In this document: one piece after another, positions 54,447 through 63,435 of the stretch | Position numbering within the stretch: the first letter of the stretch is position 1 | Layout of the letters: each line of letters starts with the position of its first letter | Assembly: GCA_036339375.1 (NCBI GenBank) | Contig: JAYZBC010000078.1 | Span: forward strand, 1 to 64,000 | Direction of reading: 5' to 3' | Length of the DNA: 64,000 bases | From: JAYZBC01 sp036339375 | Lineage (GTDB): Bacteria; Pseudomonadota; Alphaproteobacteria; MPNO01; UBA2964 | The notes under the pieces: model-generated | Seen by the model: the letters and a program-made list of their open reading frames with translations, nothing else | Told to the model about the DNA's origin: nothing | Database searches by the model: none | Program-made: the position numbers and the translations under genes

Positions 54447-55259
54447 TCACGTTATGTCTAATTTACGAAATGCTTGCACGTCAGAACGACAAGCGGCGAT
54501 CAATGTAAAAATATCTGCACCCCCGAGAATAAATCGAGCTCCCATATTAACAATTTTTTGTAGCAATTCCGGGTAATTGTGGATGCTAATACCACCAATT
54601 GCTAAATGCTTATTATTTTTTTTGCAAGCTTCAGCTGTTAATTGATACGCATTAATCACATCAACGTGATCAAGCTGTCCATGGATACCCATCGTTGCAC
54701 ACAAGTCATTAGTACCAATCATTACCTGATCAATACCCTCCACCGACGCAATGGCGTCAACATTTTTTATTGCCTCTGGTGTCTCCAACATAACGGTTAA
54801 CAGAGTGTTTTCGTTCAGGAGTGATGTAGACTCTGTGGCGGGCATGCCCATGTACCCCAGTTGTGGCATAAGACCAGAGACAGAGCGATGGCCGATCGGC
54901 GGGAACTTACAATTTAGAACGCATTTTCTTGCCTGATCTACAGTGTCAACGTGGGGTACAATCACGCCCATTGCACCGCAATCGAGTACTCGGGCAGCAT
55001 GATGATGTTCGTGCCCAGGCACCCGGACAAGGGGCGTGACGCCAGCATCCAGCGCAGCTGTACAAATTTGTGAGGCACTTTCGGTAGTAATTGGGCTGTG
55101 CTCCATGTCCACAAACAAAGCATCGAAGCCTGCAGCTCGTGCTATCCTGGCGATATCAGCAGTCCGGCCAAGCCGCACACCCATACACAATACCAAATTT
55201 CCTGATTCAAGCCTTAGCTTTGCGTGATTTGGAATAGGGCCGTATGGATCTTCATTCAT
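54447..55259 (-). CDS. HpcH/HpaI family aldolase
   Basis: A 270-residue class II pyruvate aldolase of the HpaI/2-dehydro-3-deoxyglucarate type. It has the active-site Arg in PLVRVPGHEHHHAARVLD, metal Glu in VMLETPEAIKNVDAIA and the Asp of VMIGTNDLCATMGIHG. FVDMEHSPIT corresponds to the catalytic His. It would cleave a 4-hydroxy-2-oxo acid to pyruvate and an aldehyde, a typical terminal step of aromatic catabolism. AGGAAAAAAG lies upstream of the ATG. It is downstream of the flavoprotein gene by about 110 bases. Confidence 0.9.
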   Translation of the reverse strand: MNEDPYGPIPNHAKLRLESGNLVLCMGVRLGRTADIARIARAAGFDALFVDMEHSPITTESASQICTAALDAGVTPLVRVPGHEHHHAARVLDCGAMGVIVPHVDTVDQARKCVLNCKFPPIGHRSVSGLMPQLGYMGMPATESTSLLNENTLLTVMLETPEAIKNVDAIASVEGIDQVMIGTNDLCATMGIHGQLDHVDVINAYQLTAEACKKNNKHLAIGGISIHNYPELLQKIVNMGARFILGGADIFTLIAACRSDVQAFRKLDIT

Positions 55260-55368
55260 TCTTTTTTCCTAATTTGTAAATTCAAAATCTGTAAATAATT
55301 TCAAAATGAGCAAGTTTACATCAAATTTAGTAAAAAACGAGGTTGATGATACCAATTAACATAAATTA

Positions 55369-56844
55369 CTATTTTCTATTTGGCTTTCCCACAAAACCTT
55401 TCCCGAAACCGCCCTCATGAGCCGCCCACCCGCCAGCAACTCTCCCACTAAAAATCGATGGCCCAAGCATAGTCCCCTCCAAACCAGCCCGACCATTAAT
55501 ATGGCCGCCGGCCATTCCTGTTGCCTCTCCAGCGGCGTAAAGCCCTTTAATTGTTTCAAAATGTTTATTGAGTACGCGACATTTTATATCTGTTTTTATG
55601 CCCCCAAAATTTTTGCGCGCTAAGGGGAAAATTTGGACAGCGAAATATGGGGGCGCATCAAATTTTTTAGAAAATTTAAGAGGTTTGTTGAATTTTGGTT
55701 CCCTTTCAAGACTTTGATCAAAAGCTTGGTTATAACGTTTCACAGTATTGAGAAACGTTTCCGGATCGACATCAATTTTTTCAGCAAGGCTTTCTAATGT
55801 ATCAGCTTTTTTAATAAAGGGGGAATTCTCCAAAAGCTCTTCCACCTTTTTCCGATCGACCTTGTCACCAGACCGGTAATAGGGATCAGCAATTTCCATT
55901 GTAGTCGTCATGGGTGTGTCCAAAATCGCCCATGCATGGCGTGGGTTCTGCGCCATTAAGGCAGGGCTTGCAGAATTTCCACCTGATTGAGCTTCATTGT
56001 GAAAACGACTGCCCTGTTGGTTCACCCATATGTAACCTGGTGCTTGTCGAAATACCAACCCGCGTCTTTGCGCAGGGTCCTTATAATCCGGCGTAGCATA
56101 AACATAAAACCAAATGTGATCCATATGTGTTAGATAGCCACCAACTTCTTGAACAAGTTTGTGGCCAGATCCAGTCGATCCGCGTCCCGACCCTTCCAGA
56201 ATTCTATCGTTTTTGAGATTAGGGTTAAATTCGAGAACCATGTCTAAATTAGAATTAAACCCACCTGTTGTAACTACAACAACACGGCTTAAAACATCAA
56301 CGCTCTCTTTGGTTCGAATGTTTATGCCTTCAAAACCCAACACACGGTTATTTTTGACTTTAATTTTCGTGATTTCAGTGTCAGAAACAATTTCTCCCTC
56401 CTTGTCACGAAATGCATCAATTAGACGTGACGTAATTCCGAGCCCACTTTGTTCCGGGCGAGTCCAACGAATTACAGAATTTCCCTCTTGGGGTTTCATA
56501 TCAGCCCATTTAACCCCAAGACTTTCAGCCCAAAAATAAAGATCATGGAGCGAATGCTCTATGTAGTATCTCGCCCAAACTTGGTCGACAGAAGGTCCAC
56601 CCCATTTGACCCAGTCTTTGAATGCTAAATCCGGAGTGTCTTTTATATTATTTTTCTTTTGTATGGGTGTCCCAACAATCAAACACCCACCACCTGAAAT
56701 AATTGCTGCACCCCCTGGTTCTGGGGCCTTTTCAAACGAAACAACACGCGCACCCGCATCGCGCGCCTCAATTCCAGCTGCCATACCGGCGCCGCCAGAA
56801 CCAATAATTGCAACATCAGTTTCAAAAGTTTTAACTTCAGGCAA
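55369..56844 (-). CDS. FAD_binding_2 flavoprotein (ketosteroid/tricarballylate dehydrogenase-like)
   Basis: A 491-residue FAD-dependent oxidoreductase of the FAD_binding_2 group, which includes fumarate reductase, 3-ketosteroid dehydrogenase and tricarballylate dehydrogenase. The FAD motif is AIIGSGGAGMAAGIEA (about residues 12-27), and the C-terminal GLYAAGEATGMAGGHINGR carries the second FAD loop. The start is a TTG at 56844 with GGGGGAT upstream. It follows a Rieske beta subunit gene by 57 bases, so it probably dehydrogenates or reduces a ring intermediate of that pathway. Confidence 0.85.
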   Translation of the reverse strand: MPEVKTFETDVAIIGSGGAGMAAGIEARDAGARVVSFEKAPEPGGAAIISGGGCLIVGTPIQKKNNIKDTPDLAFKDWVKWGGPSVDQVWARYYIEHSLHDLYFWAESLGVKWADMKPQEGNSVIRWTRPEQSGLGITSRLIDAFRDKEGEIVSDTEITKIKVKNNRVLGFEGINIRTKESVDVLSRVVVVTTGGFNSNLDMVLEFNPNLKNDRILEGSGRGSTGSGHKLVQEVGGYLTHMDHIWFYVYATPDYKDPAQRRGLVFRQAPGYIWVNQQGSRFHNEAQSGGNSASPALMAQNPRHAWAILDTPMTTTMEIADPYYRSGDKVDRKKVEELLENSPFIKKADTLESLAEKIDVDPETFLNTVKRYNQAFDQSLEREPKFNKPLKFSKKFDAPPYFAVQIFPLARKNFGGIKTDIKCRVLNKHFETIKGLYAAGEATGMAGGHINGRAGLEGTMLGPSIFSGRVAGGWAAHEGGFGKGFVGKPNRK

Positions 56845-56901
56845 GGTTCGATCCCCCTTCTATGAGTTAATTGCAACTCGAGATTTTCCAATAACATTGG
56901 G

Positions 56902-57411
56902 CTATAGCCAAACTTGCATTACATAATCAAAAGGTCCCTCTACGTTCACCAGATCAACCCTTTGCAACTGAATTTTATACCCCGAATTGGTTTTTTTTAA
57001 TGTATGAGTATATTTACCACCAAAATACCTTTGATTATCCAACCGGTATTCTAGCATGTGAAAACGGGAGGAAACCAAAAGTTCACCTTTAGACTTTTCT
57101 TCTTTTTGGATGATCACATTTGAAACAACATGGCTCGTTCGATGACCTGCAGCTTGAGAGTGAGCGTAGGGATGTTCAACACGACGTATCCGCATATTCA
57201 TTAAATGGTAATCTTCATAAAAAATATTTGGCTGGCCTTCACCTATTTCTTGTTTGCTCGAAGCCGGCATCCAATAGAGACCATCTTCAGTGAATAGGTT
57301 AAGCCATTCCTCCCACCGTCTCTCGTCGAGAACTTCGGCCTGAAAATAGAGAAAATTTTCTACTTCCCGCTGAGTATCATTGGAAGAAGTTAAATTTTTA
57401 TTCTTTGGCAT
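56902..57411 (-). CDS. Aromatic-ring-hydroxylating oxygenase, beta subunit
   Basis: A 169-residue SnoaL-fold beta subunit. VENFLYFQAEVLDERRWEEWLNLF and EDGLYWMPASS are the usual N-terminal motifs, and the C-terminal QLQRVDLVNVEGPFD with the final VWL is close to benzoate/biphenyl-type beta subunits. It partners the alpha subunit at 57436 and starts 24 bases after that gene's stop. The Shine-Dalgarno sequence (AAGGA) is about 13 bases from the ATG, further than usual. Confidence 0.9.
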   Translation of the reverse strand: MPKNKNLTSSNDTQREVENFLYFQAEVLDERRWEEWLNLFTEDGLYWMPASSKQEIGEGQPNIFYEDYHLMNMRIRRVEHPYAHSQAAGHRTSHVVSNVIIQKEEKSKGELLVSSRFHMLEYRLDNQRYFGGKYTHTLKKTNSGYKIQLQRVDLVNVEGPFDYVMQVWL

Positions 57412-57435
57412 GATGCCGTTTTTTCCTTGCGTTGG

Positions 57436-58749
57436 TTATGCTGACATATAATTTTTCCAAGCAGCAAACATGTTTCTCATTGGTTGTTCACTCATCCCGG
57501 ATACAGAGGTCGTTATACCCTCTTTTACGGGGTCCTGACCGTAGTTTCGATGGAAACTCACCCAATCCCCGCCTCCTTCTAAAGATAAACCATCCTGACA
57601 CGCCCGGAAATTACTTAGATCGTCAGCATTCACCATCGTCGATGGGGAATTCACATGATAGTAATAAGCGAGAGATCGTTCATAAACACCTTTAGGGGCG
57701 CCTTTAAGTTTAAAATGCCAAATTTCAGTAAGTGTTTTGTTCGCTGCAAGAGGACGAACCGCCCGAAGTTGCTGTAAAGGAGGTTGAACCGATAGACATG
57801 GATACACCAAAACGTGATGAATATTTGTCGAAAGAATTTCTTCCATCCTTTCCTCACCATAGGCATCTATCAAAACATTTTCGTGGGCGACCGTTACAGG
57901 ATCTCGAGGTCGCAAGCCCATGTAGCCGGCCAAAACATTATGGCCCTTAGGGTATCCAATGGTATCAAGGGCATCCCATTTTTCATAAGGTAGTGAGAAA
58001 TCTGCTAAAAACTGATAGCCAATGGGGGGGTCTTCACCAGTTTTTTGTTTAAAAATTTTCTGTTCTTGTGCTGCTGCATCACCAGTGGAATGGTGGGTAA
58101 TTGACGGGTGTACTGCGTCCAATTGGTTTTCCAGAAAAATCTTCCAATTTGAATGTTGAATTATTCGAAAACAATTCATAACAATTTCGCATTCCCCTTT
58201 TGGAGAACGATTGCAAATGTCATCAAAAGCCGATTTTGCGCCCTTTCCAAGCCACTCTTCCAAGCTTTCTCCCTCAACAGATAAACTTGCAAAAACAAAC
58301 CCTCGGTAAGTTTCCTGCCTTTCAGCACGTTTCATTTGAAGCTCGGGATCCGTTAAATCGACAATGCCTTCATAACCTTTTTTCATAGGAACGTTACGTA
58401 AGCTACCATCCAAATTAAATTGCCACGCATGGTAGGGACAACGAAATGCCTTAGAAATGCTGCCATGTAGATTATTGCAAATCAGTGTGCCTCTATGGGG
58501 ACATCGGTTATACAGGACATGAACCTGCTCATCTTCGCTTCGACATAAAATCACACGTTCCTTCCCAATCCAAGTTGTCCAATAATCCCCCGGATTGGGT
58601 ACCTGGCTTTCATGCCCAACATAAATCCACGATTTGTAAAATATTTTTTCGAGTTCTTTTTCAAACACCTGTTCATCCGCATAGCAGGCCTTGTGCACGC
58701 GTTCCGGTTCCACTAACGAACCAAGGTTACCGTAATCATCTAAAGGCAT
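57436..58749 (-). CDS. Rieske aromatic-ring-hydroxylating oxygenase, alpha subunit
   Basis: A 437-residue alpha subunit. Rieske ligands are in NRCPHRGTL and RCPYHAWQF (about residues 83 and 104), and the mononuclear iron His pair in ENQLDAVHPSITHH (about 210). Length and the paired beta subunit point to the benzoate/biphenyl/anthranilate-type class. The ATG at 58749 has GGAGG 5 bases upstream, and an earlier TTG is less likely. Expected to act with the beta subunit and an unlinked electron-transfer chain. It differs in sequence around the motifs from the alpha subunit at 28662. Confidence 0.93.
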   Translation of the reverse strand: MPLDDYGNLGSLVEPERVHKACYADEQVFEKELEKIFYKSWIYVGHESQVPNPGDYWTTWIGKERVILCRSEDEQVHVLYNRCPHRGTLICNNLHGSISKAFRCPYHAWQFNLDGSLRNVPMKKGYEGIVDLTDPELQMKRAERQETYRGFVFASLSVEGESLEEWLGKGAKSAFDDICNRSPKGECEIVMNCFRIIQHSNWKIFLENQLDAVHPSITHHSTGDAAAQEQKIFKQKTGEDPPIGYQFLADFSLPYEKWDALDTIGYPKGHNVLAGYMGLRPRDPVTVAHENVLIDAYGEERMEEILSTNIHHVLVYPCLSVQPPLQQLRAVRPLAANKTLTEIWHFKLKGAPKGVYERSLAYYYHVNSPSTMVNADDLSNFRACQDGLSLEGGGDWVSFHRNYGQDPVKEGITTSVSGMSEQPMRNMFAAWKNYMSA

Positions 58750-58842
58750 GTGTCCCTCCGACAAAAACTTATAAATTTAGTTTTCAGTTTATAATATAAA
58801 AGAATTTTGAAAAAAATAGATGTTGGGTTAGATAAAACTTAC

Positions 58843-60207
58843 TTAATTTTCGCGTGCAGCCTCATGTATTTCGGGATGACGCAACATATAAACAGCCATA
58901 CACAACAGCATAGCCGTAGCGATAACACCTATTGCATAAAAAGCACCTTCAAGTCCAATCCATTCCGCTATAGCACCCATAGTGATAGGCGCACCTATCG
59001 ACGTTATGCGGTTTGCGGTCGCGCGCAGTCCTACTGCCTTGCCTTGGGCTTCGGGACCGGCTGTCGTAAGAACCAGTGATATTACTAAAGGCTGCTGTAT
59101 GCCATTGAAGGCAGCCCTCATCAAAAGCACCAGTGCAAAAACGAAAAACAATGCTCCCAAGGGTGTGACCAAAAACAAATCTTGAACCGAATTGAAGTTG
59201 GAAAGGACTTGAAAAATCGGTGTTGTAACGGCGTCTCGGCTTATAAGGGGGGTAATACAAATCAACAAAATGCCAACCCAAACTACAAACCAGAAAAGCC
59301 AATAGGGAGAGAAATAGCGCCTAAAACGAGCGGCTAGCAATGATCCACCCGCCGCCCCGATAGAAGCAATAGAAATGAGAAAACCAATCATCGTTCCGGT
59401 TATACCGGATTGTTCCAGCCAAACCACATAGAATGTACTCTGAACATAATTTCCAACGTGTGGCATCATCCCAACCATCACTGTGGCGGCAACAGCGGGT
59501 AAGGCCAACAACCTGAACGCACTGATATAATCTTCCCGAGCAGGAAGAATATCACGCCAGCTTATGCGCCTTATCTCTTCTTCTGAACCATTTTTATTTA
59601 AATCTCCTTGCTGAGTTCGTGAGGGTAAAAGTAGGGCGCAGACCAAAAAGCCAGTATTCCAAACGCTCATAAGGCCGAAAGCTGCCCAGGCACCCCATTT
59701 GTCCCATGCAATCCCCACCATGATGGGCGCTATAGCATGTCCAATGCGAATGACCGCTGATAAGCGTCCGGTATACTTTGTACGCCCTTTCATATGTTGT
59801 CCAATTAAGGTCTGAGCACCTAGCCATCCCATGGAATCGGCAAGCCCCGCCAACATTTGTGCAACAACGAGTATACCAATCCACCCTATTGCAGGTGCAA
59901 CCGGATACATTAAAGGCGCAAGTATCCCAATTATACCGAAAAAGATCATGACCCGCCGACCTCCGATTCGATCCATAAGGGAGCCCGCATGGATGGCTAA
60001 AAATAGAGATAAAACAGGGCGGCAACCCAAAACCACACCTATCCAAAAATAAGAAAGATTTAAGGCATTCACAAAAACCGGCACAACCACTACCATCATG
60101 TAATAAACAGAAGTGGAAAACAAACCAATGCCATAAACTGCACCTTGGATGCTCCACGCAACAGAAAAGTCTTCCACGGGCGATGATTTTTTGGCGAAGT
60201 TATTCAC
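58843..60207 (-). CDS. MFS transporter
   Basis: A 454-residue major facilitator with about 12 hydrophobic segments, not of the EntS-like type. AIHAGSLMDRIGGRRVMIFFG contains the MFS signature D-R-x-G-G-R between TM2 and TM3, and a charged central loop (about residues 200-220) divides the halves. The GTG at 60207 is the apparent start; no strong Shine-Dalgarno sequence precedes it. Located just upstream of the Rieske alpha/beta genes in the same direction, it may import the aromatic or cyclic acid used by them. Confidence 0.85.
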   Translation of the reverse strand: MNNFAKKSSPVEDFSVAWSIQGAVYGIGLFSTSVYYMMVVVVPVFVNALNLSYFWIGVVLGCRPVLSLFLAIHAGSLMDRIGGRRVMIFFGIIGILAPLMYPVAPAIGWIGILVVAQMLAGLADSMGWLGAQTLIGQHMKGRTKYTGRLSAVIRIGHAIAPIMVGIAWDKWGAWAAFGLMSVWNTGFLVCALLLPSRTQQGDLNKNGSEEEIRRISWRDILPAREDYISAFRLLALPAVAATVMVGMMPHVGNYVQSTFYVVWLEQSGITGTMIGFLISIASIGAAGGSLLAARFRRYFSPYWLFWFVVWVGILLICITPLISRDAVTTPIFQVLSNFNSVQDLFLVTPLGALFFVFALVLLMRAAFNGIQQPLVISLVLTTAGPEAQGKAVGLRATANRITSIGAPITMGAIAEWIGLEGAFYAIGVIATAMLLCMAVYMLRHPEIHEAAREN

Positions 60208-60519
60208 AGTTAAACTTAAACGATTTGATTAATTTCGTAGAAACAGCGTCAGGTTTGTCAAAATGGATACCCCATAAAAATGATTTTGGAAACAAGGGTA
60301 TCCAGCTGATATAACATTTGTGGGTCGATAATGTTTCATTTGAAAAACCGAAGAAACGAAAGTTAAAATCGAAAAGGTAGAAAAAATTCAATAATCTATA
60401 TTTATCGTTTACCATAATGCCTTTATTAAGCTATTGCATATTTGTTTCACAACCATGCTAAACTCAATTTAAAAATAAAATTTGTTTGTCTGTTCAAACG
60501 TTCGTAAAGGAGAAAAAAG
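60208..60519. other. Intergenic region of 312 bases between divergent genes
   Basis: Separates the MFS gene (minus) from the amidohydrolase (plus). It carries the TGGATACCC/GGGTATCCA stem-loop (60264-60304) and a GTTTG/CAAAC small repeat at 60484-60499 just ahead of the AAAGGAGA ribosome binding site at 60506-60513. Otherwise no gene was seen. Confidence 0.5.
60264..60304. promoter_or_regulatory. 9-bp inverted repeat forming a long-loop hairpin
   Basis: TGGATACCC (60264-60272) and GGGTATCCA (60296-60304) are perfectly complementary over 9 bases with a 23-base loop. The element lies 57-97 bases upstream of the MFS start codon and could be a leader hairpin or paired operator half-sites. Confidence 0.35.
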
Positions 60520-61623
60520 ATGAATGAAACGACAGGAACGTCAAAAATCGTCGATGCTGATGCCCATGTAGTAGAATGCGATCGTACTTGGGATTATCTG
60601 GAAGGCTCCGAACAAAAATACAGACCCATACCTTTAGAATCTCCGGAAGAGGATGGTATGCAGCTTCAGTTCTGGCTAATTGATGGAAAAGTTAAGGGTT
60701 TTCGTTTTCCTTCCTTTTCTGACGAGGAGCTGGAACGACGATCAAAACAGGTTGGACGAAAGTTTGCAGATGCTAAAGAAGCTCGAGAGCTCGGTGATGT
60801 GGCTCTCCGGTTGGACCATATGGATGAAACCGGTGTAGATGTTCAAGTCCTGCACAACACCATGTTCATCGTCGATGTCACCGAGCGTCCTGCCGTAGAA
60901 GTCGCTCTCTGCGGAAGCTGGAACAGATGGCTTGCAGATATTTGGGCTCAGGCTAAGGGAAGACTCCGTTGGTCTTGTATGGTCCCCACCTTAAGTATAA
61001 CCGATGCAATTGACCAAATTCAATTTTCCAAAGAGCATGGGGCTTGTGCAGTTTTGATGCGCCCTATAGAGGGAAATAGGCTTTTGGCTGATCCTTATTT
61101 TTATCCAATTTATGATGAAGCGAGCCGTCTGAATATGCCAATTGCGGTTCATATAGCAAACGGAAGTGCTTGGCTCAACGATCTGTATAATCACCCTATC
61201 GGGGTTGCAGGTACTCTGCATCGTTTTCGTATTCCCACTGTGGCTGCTTTCAATGATGTATTGCTTAGTGAAATTCCTCAAGTGTTTCCAGATTTGCGCT
61301 GGGGTTTCATTGAGGCAAGTTCACAGTGGTTACCTTGGGTTATCCATGAAGCAAAGAAGCGTTATCGAACACTTGAACGGGAATGGCCAGAAAATGTAAT
61401 GAAAAAGCATGGAATGTTTGTGACATGCGAGAATTCAGATGATTTGCCCTACGTTGTTGAGGAGGCCGGTGAAGATTGCTTAGTAATTGGGACAGATTAT
61501 GGCCATACCGATACATCAAGTGACATAGATGCCATCAAAATTTTCTCGGAACGTGACGACTTGACAACAACAGTCAAACAAAAAATTTTAAGTGATAATT
61601 CGTGTAGGCTATACGGCTTATAA
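60520..61623 (+). CDS. Amidohydrolase family protein (Amidohydro_2)
   Basis: A 367-residue Amidohydro_2 protein. The N-terminal metal motif is IVDADAHVVECD, a further His is in IAVHIANG (about residue 210), and the catalytic Asp is in LVIGTDYGHTDTSS near the C-terminus. Similar proteins in aromatic-degradation islands are annotated as decarboxylases or hydrolases of ring-cleavage products. AAAGGAGA precedes the ATG, a strong ribosome binding site. It probably forms a unit with the PPOX gene 59 bases downstream. It is longer than and distinct from the ACMSD-like protein at 30982. Confidence 0.85.
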   Translation: MNETTGTSKIVDADAHVVECDRTWDYLEGSEQKYRPIPLESPEEDGMQLQFWLIDGKVKGFRFPSFSDEELERRSKQVGRKFADAKEARELGDVALRLDHMDETGVDVQVLHNTMFIVDVTERPAVEVALCGSWNRWLADIWAQAKGRLRWSCMVPTLSITDAIDQIQFSKEHGACAVLMRPIEGNRLLADPYFYPIYDEASRLNMPIAVHIANGSAWLNDLYNHPIGVAGTLHRFRIPTVAAFNDVLLSEIPQVFPDLRWGFIEASSQWLPWVIHEAKKRYRTLEREWPENVMKKHGMFVTCENSDDLPYVVEEAGEDCLVIGTDYGHTDTSSDIDAIKIFSERDDLTTTVKQKILSDNSCRLYGL

Positions 61624-61682
61624 TTTCACACCTCACTTTCGATCTGTGAACAGGAAATCAATAGTCAAAAGAATGGATCATT

Positions 61683-62096
61683 ATGAAGATTAGTGAGGTG
61701 CAGGATTTTCTTGTCAATAATCATCGGGGGGTTCTCGTAGCTCGAAAAAAAAATGGATCCCCCCAGATTACCTTAGTCACGCCTAGTGTGGATACAGCAG
61801 GAAGAGTGGTTATTTCAGCCAGAAAAAATACTTACAAGGTCAAGAACATTTCTCGTGATCCCAGAGTTTCTTTGCTAGTCATGGGTGAAGAGTTTAGTGG
61901 GTCGAAATACTTTCAGATTGAGGGCAGTGCCAAAGTAATCGCGCTTCCAGAGGCCAAGAATTTGTTGATGGACTTTTATAAACAAACGCTTGGAGATCAA
62001 ATGAACCTTAAAAAAACTCATAAAAAAATCGTTGATGAAAATAGGGTCCTTATTCGAATTGAGATTGAGGGTGTTGGCCCACAAAATCTTGGCTAA
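61683..62096 (+). CDS. PPOX-class flavin/F420-dependent oxidoreductase
   Basis: A 137-residue pyridoxamine-phosphate-oxidase-fold protein. NHRGVLVARKKNGSPQITLV and SARKNTYKVKNISRDPRVSLLVMG are the typical cofactor-binding strands of the PPOX/F420-dependent TIGR03618-like group. The cofactor (FMN or F420) cannot be chosen from sequence here, and no F420 biosynthesis gene is in the window. It is downstream of the amidohydrolase and convergent with the VOC gene at 62130. Confidence 0.8.
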   Translation: MKISEVQDFLVNNHRGVLVARKKNGSPQITLVTPSVDTAGRVVISARKNTYKVKNISRDPRVSLLVMGEEFSGSKYFQIEGSAKVIALPEAKNLLMDFYKQTLGDQMNLKKTHKKIVDENRVLIRIEIEGVGPQNLG

Positions 62097-62129
62097 GGGA
62101 ACGTCAGGGTCCAAAATAAACAAATAAGA

Positions 62130-62972
62130 TTATGATCTCATCCAAGCTGCACCCCAAAGGTTTAAGGTCCGCTGTTCGTGGGGCCAAATACTGGGTTCTT
62201 GCTCAAATGTCAGGCGTTCAATCTCTGCCGAGATTTCTGGTTTATTTCCATCAGGGTCCTCCACAAAAATAAAAAGATTATTCCCGGCACCATGACGTCC
62301 TGCACCCCAAATTATGGGTATACGAAGTTCAGAAAAATGGTCTCCCCAGTCGCGAATATCGTTCCAACACCTACTCTCAAAACAGAAATGATCAAGTCGC
62401 GGAGTTTCTGCGCGAAATAAACCCAAGCTATGATGCTCCGGGTCTGACCTCATGAAACAAGCGGTAGGATTTTTTTCTGCATCAACAACTGTATCGGATT
62501 TTCGAAACCCAAGTTGGTTTGTATAAAATCCTATCTGCTCTGGTAAACGATTTGTTGCAAAAACGATGTGTTGCAATCGGCCCGGTAATCCTTGAGAAAT
62601 TTTCTCAGACTTTTCTGTGGACCCAAAAACAAAAACATTTCCGTCGAGGTCTTTTGTTGCAAAAGCTATATCACCAAACAGGGGGGTTTCGAATTTTTTC
62701 ACCTTACCCCCGTTGTCCGTAACGTGTGCTTTGATACGGTAAATTTGTTCTTCTTCGGTTACTGCGAAAGCTGAAAATGCTACTCCACCGTTATAGCCAG
62801 GTAAAATAATTAAATTTCGTTCAGCATTTTTTAGGATCCAACCCCCTTCATAAGGTTCTTTGGAGACAAAGCCTAACGCTTTGATATACCAGTCAGCCAG
62901 CCTGTTCGGATCTTTGCTAGTTAAGGCAAAGTGGTGCATGGTTGCTGGCCAAATTATGCGGTCATTAGACAA
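62130..62972 (-). CDS. Two-module VOC protein, extradiol-dioxygenase-like
   Basis: A 280-residue VOC protein with two modules, the size of type I extradiol (catechol 2,3-type) dioxygenases. The N-terminal MHHFALTSKDPNRLADWY and the second-half LQHIVFATNRLPEQ, HHSLGLF, LDHFCFESR and the late Glu in GNKPEISAEIE are consistent with metal ligands. The TTG at 62972 has AGGAG 6 bases upstream. It may cleave a catechol-like intermediate made by the Rieske oxygenases, but many two-module VOC proteins have other roles. Confidence 0.8.
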   Translation of the reverse strand: MSNDRIIWPATMHHFALTSKDPNRLADWYIKALGFVSKEPYEGGWILKNAERNLIILPGYNGGVAFSAFAVTEEEQIYRIKAHVTDNGGKVKKFETPLFGDIAFATKDLDGNVFVFGSTEKSEKISQGLPGRLQHIVFATNRLPEQIGFYTNQLGFRKSDTVVDAEKNPTACFMRSDPEHHSLGLFRAETPRLDHFCFESRCWNDIRDWGDHFSELRIPIIWGAGRHGAGNNLFIFVEDPDGNKPEISAEIERLTFEQEPSIWPHEQRTLNLWGAAWMRS

Positions 62973-63093
62973 AGTGCGCTCCTACTTTATTTATCCCGTT
63001 GGACATTTTTTCTTCATCATCGCTCAAATCCTCTTGACTTAAAACTACCAACCAATTTAACCGATGGCCACAAACAGAAATAATTTTTCAATT

Positions 63094-63435
63094 TTATGGG
63101 AGCTCAACCATAATTTCCAAGGCAGCCGTTGCAATGACTGCTTTATCATCAGCTTCTCTGTCATTCACATCAAGACCACCCTTTACTGCTGTCACAGAAA
63201 CCTGGCCAGATGGAATTACAGCCTTGATTTTTTTGTGATCGATAGCGTCAGGTTTCTGGACACCAATGGTGACAAATATATTTACATCATCCCATTGAAT
63301 ACCCAAAGAACGGATCATAGACAGTGAGCTATGATGCATCGCATCTTGCATAGCTCGCACTGCCGCTTTGGTGTAGTCTCCACCGTGAAGATCATTGCCC
63401 ATACCAATCTCTAGTAGCATACGTTTTAACGACAT
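63094..63435 (-). CDS. Lin0512 family protein
   Basis: A 113-residue Lin0512-family protein. The diagnostic stretch is LLEIGMGNDLHGGDYTKAAV (about residues 7-26), followed by AVRAMQDAMHHSSL and VTIGVQKPDAID. I place the start at the ATG at 63435; a longer frame to 63540 would add 35 residues that are not like the family. The family is found beside catabolic and amidohydrolase genes and its function is unknown. The protein is small and has no membrane segment. Confidence 0.8.
   Translation of the reverse strand: MSLKRMLLEIGMGNDLHGGDYTKAAVRAMQDAMHHSSLSMIRSLGIQWDDVNIFVTIGVQKPDAIDHKKIKAVIPSGQVSVTAVKGGLDVNDREADDKAVIATAALEIMVELP

Noticed and set aside
59594..60157. Open frame of 187 codons inside the MFS transporter gene on another frame
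   Set aside because: Rich in Cys, His and Trp with no hydrophobic pattern or domain; it is a frame-shifted reading of the MFS gene.
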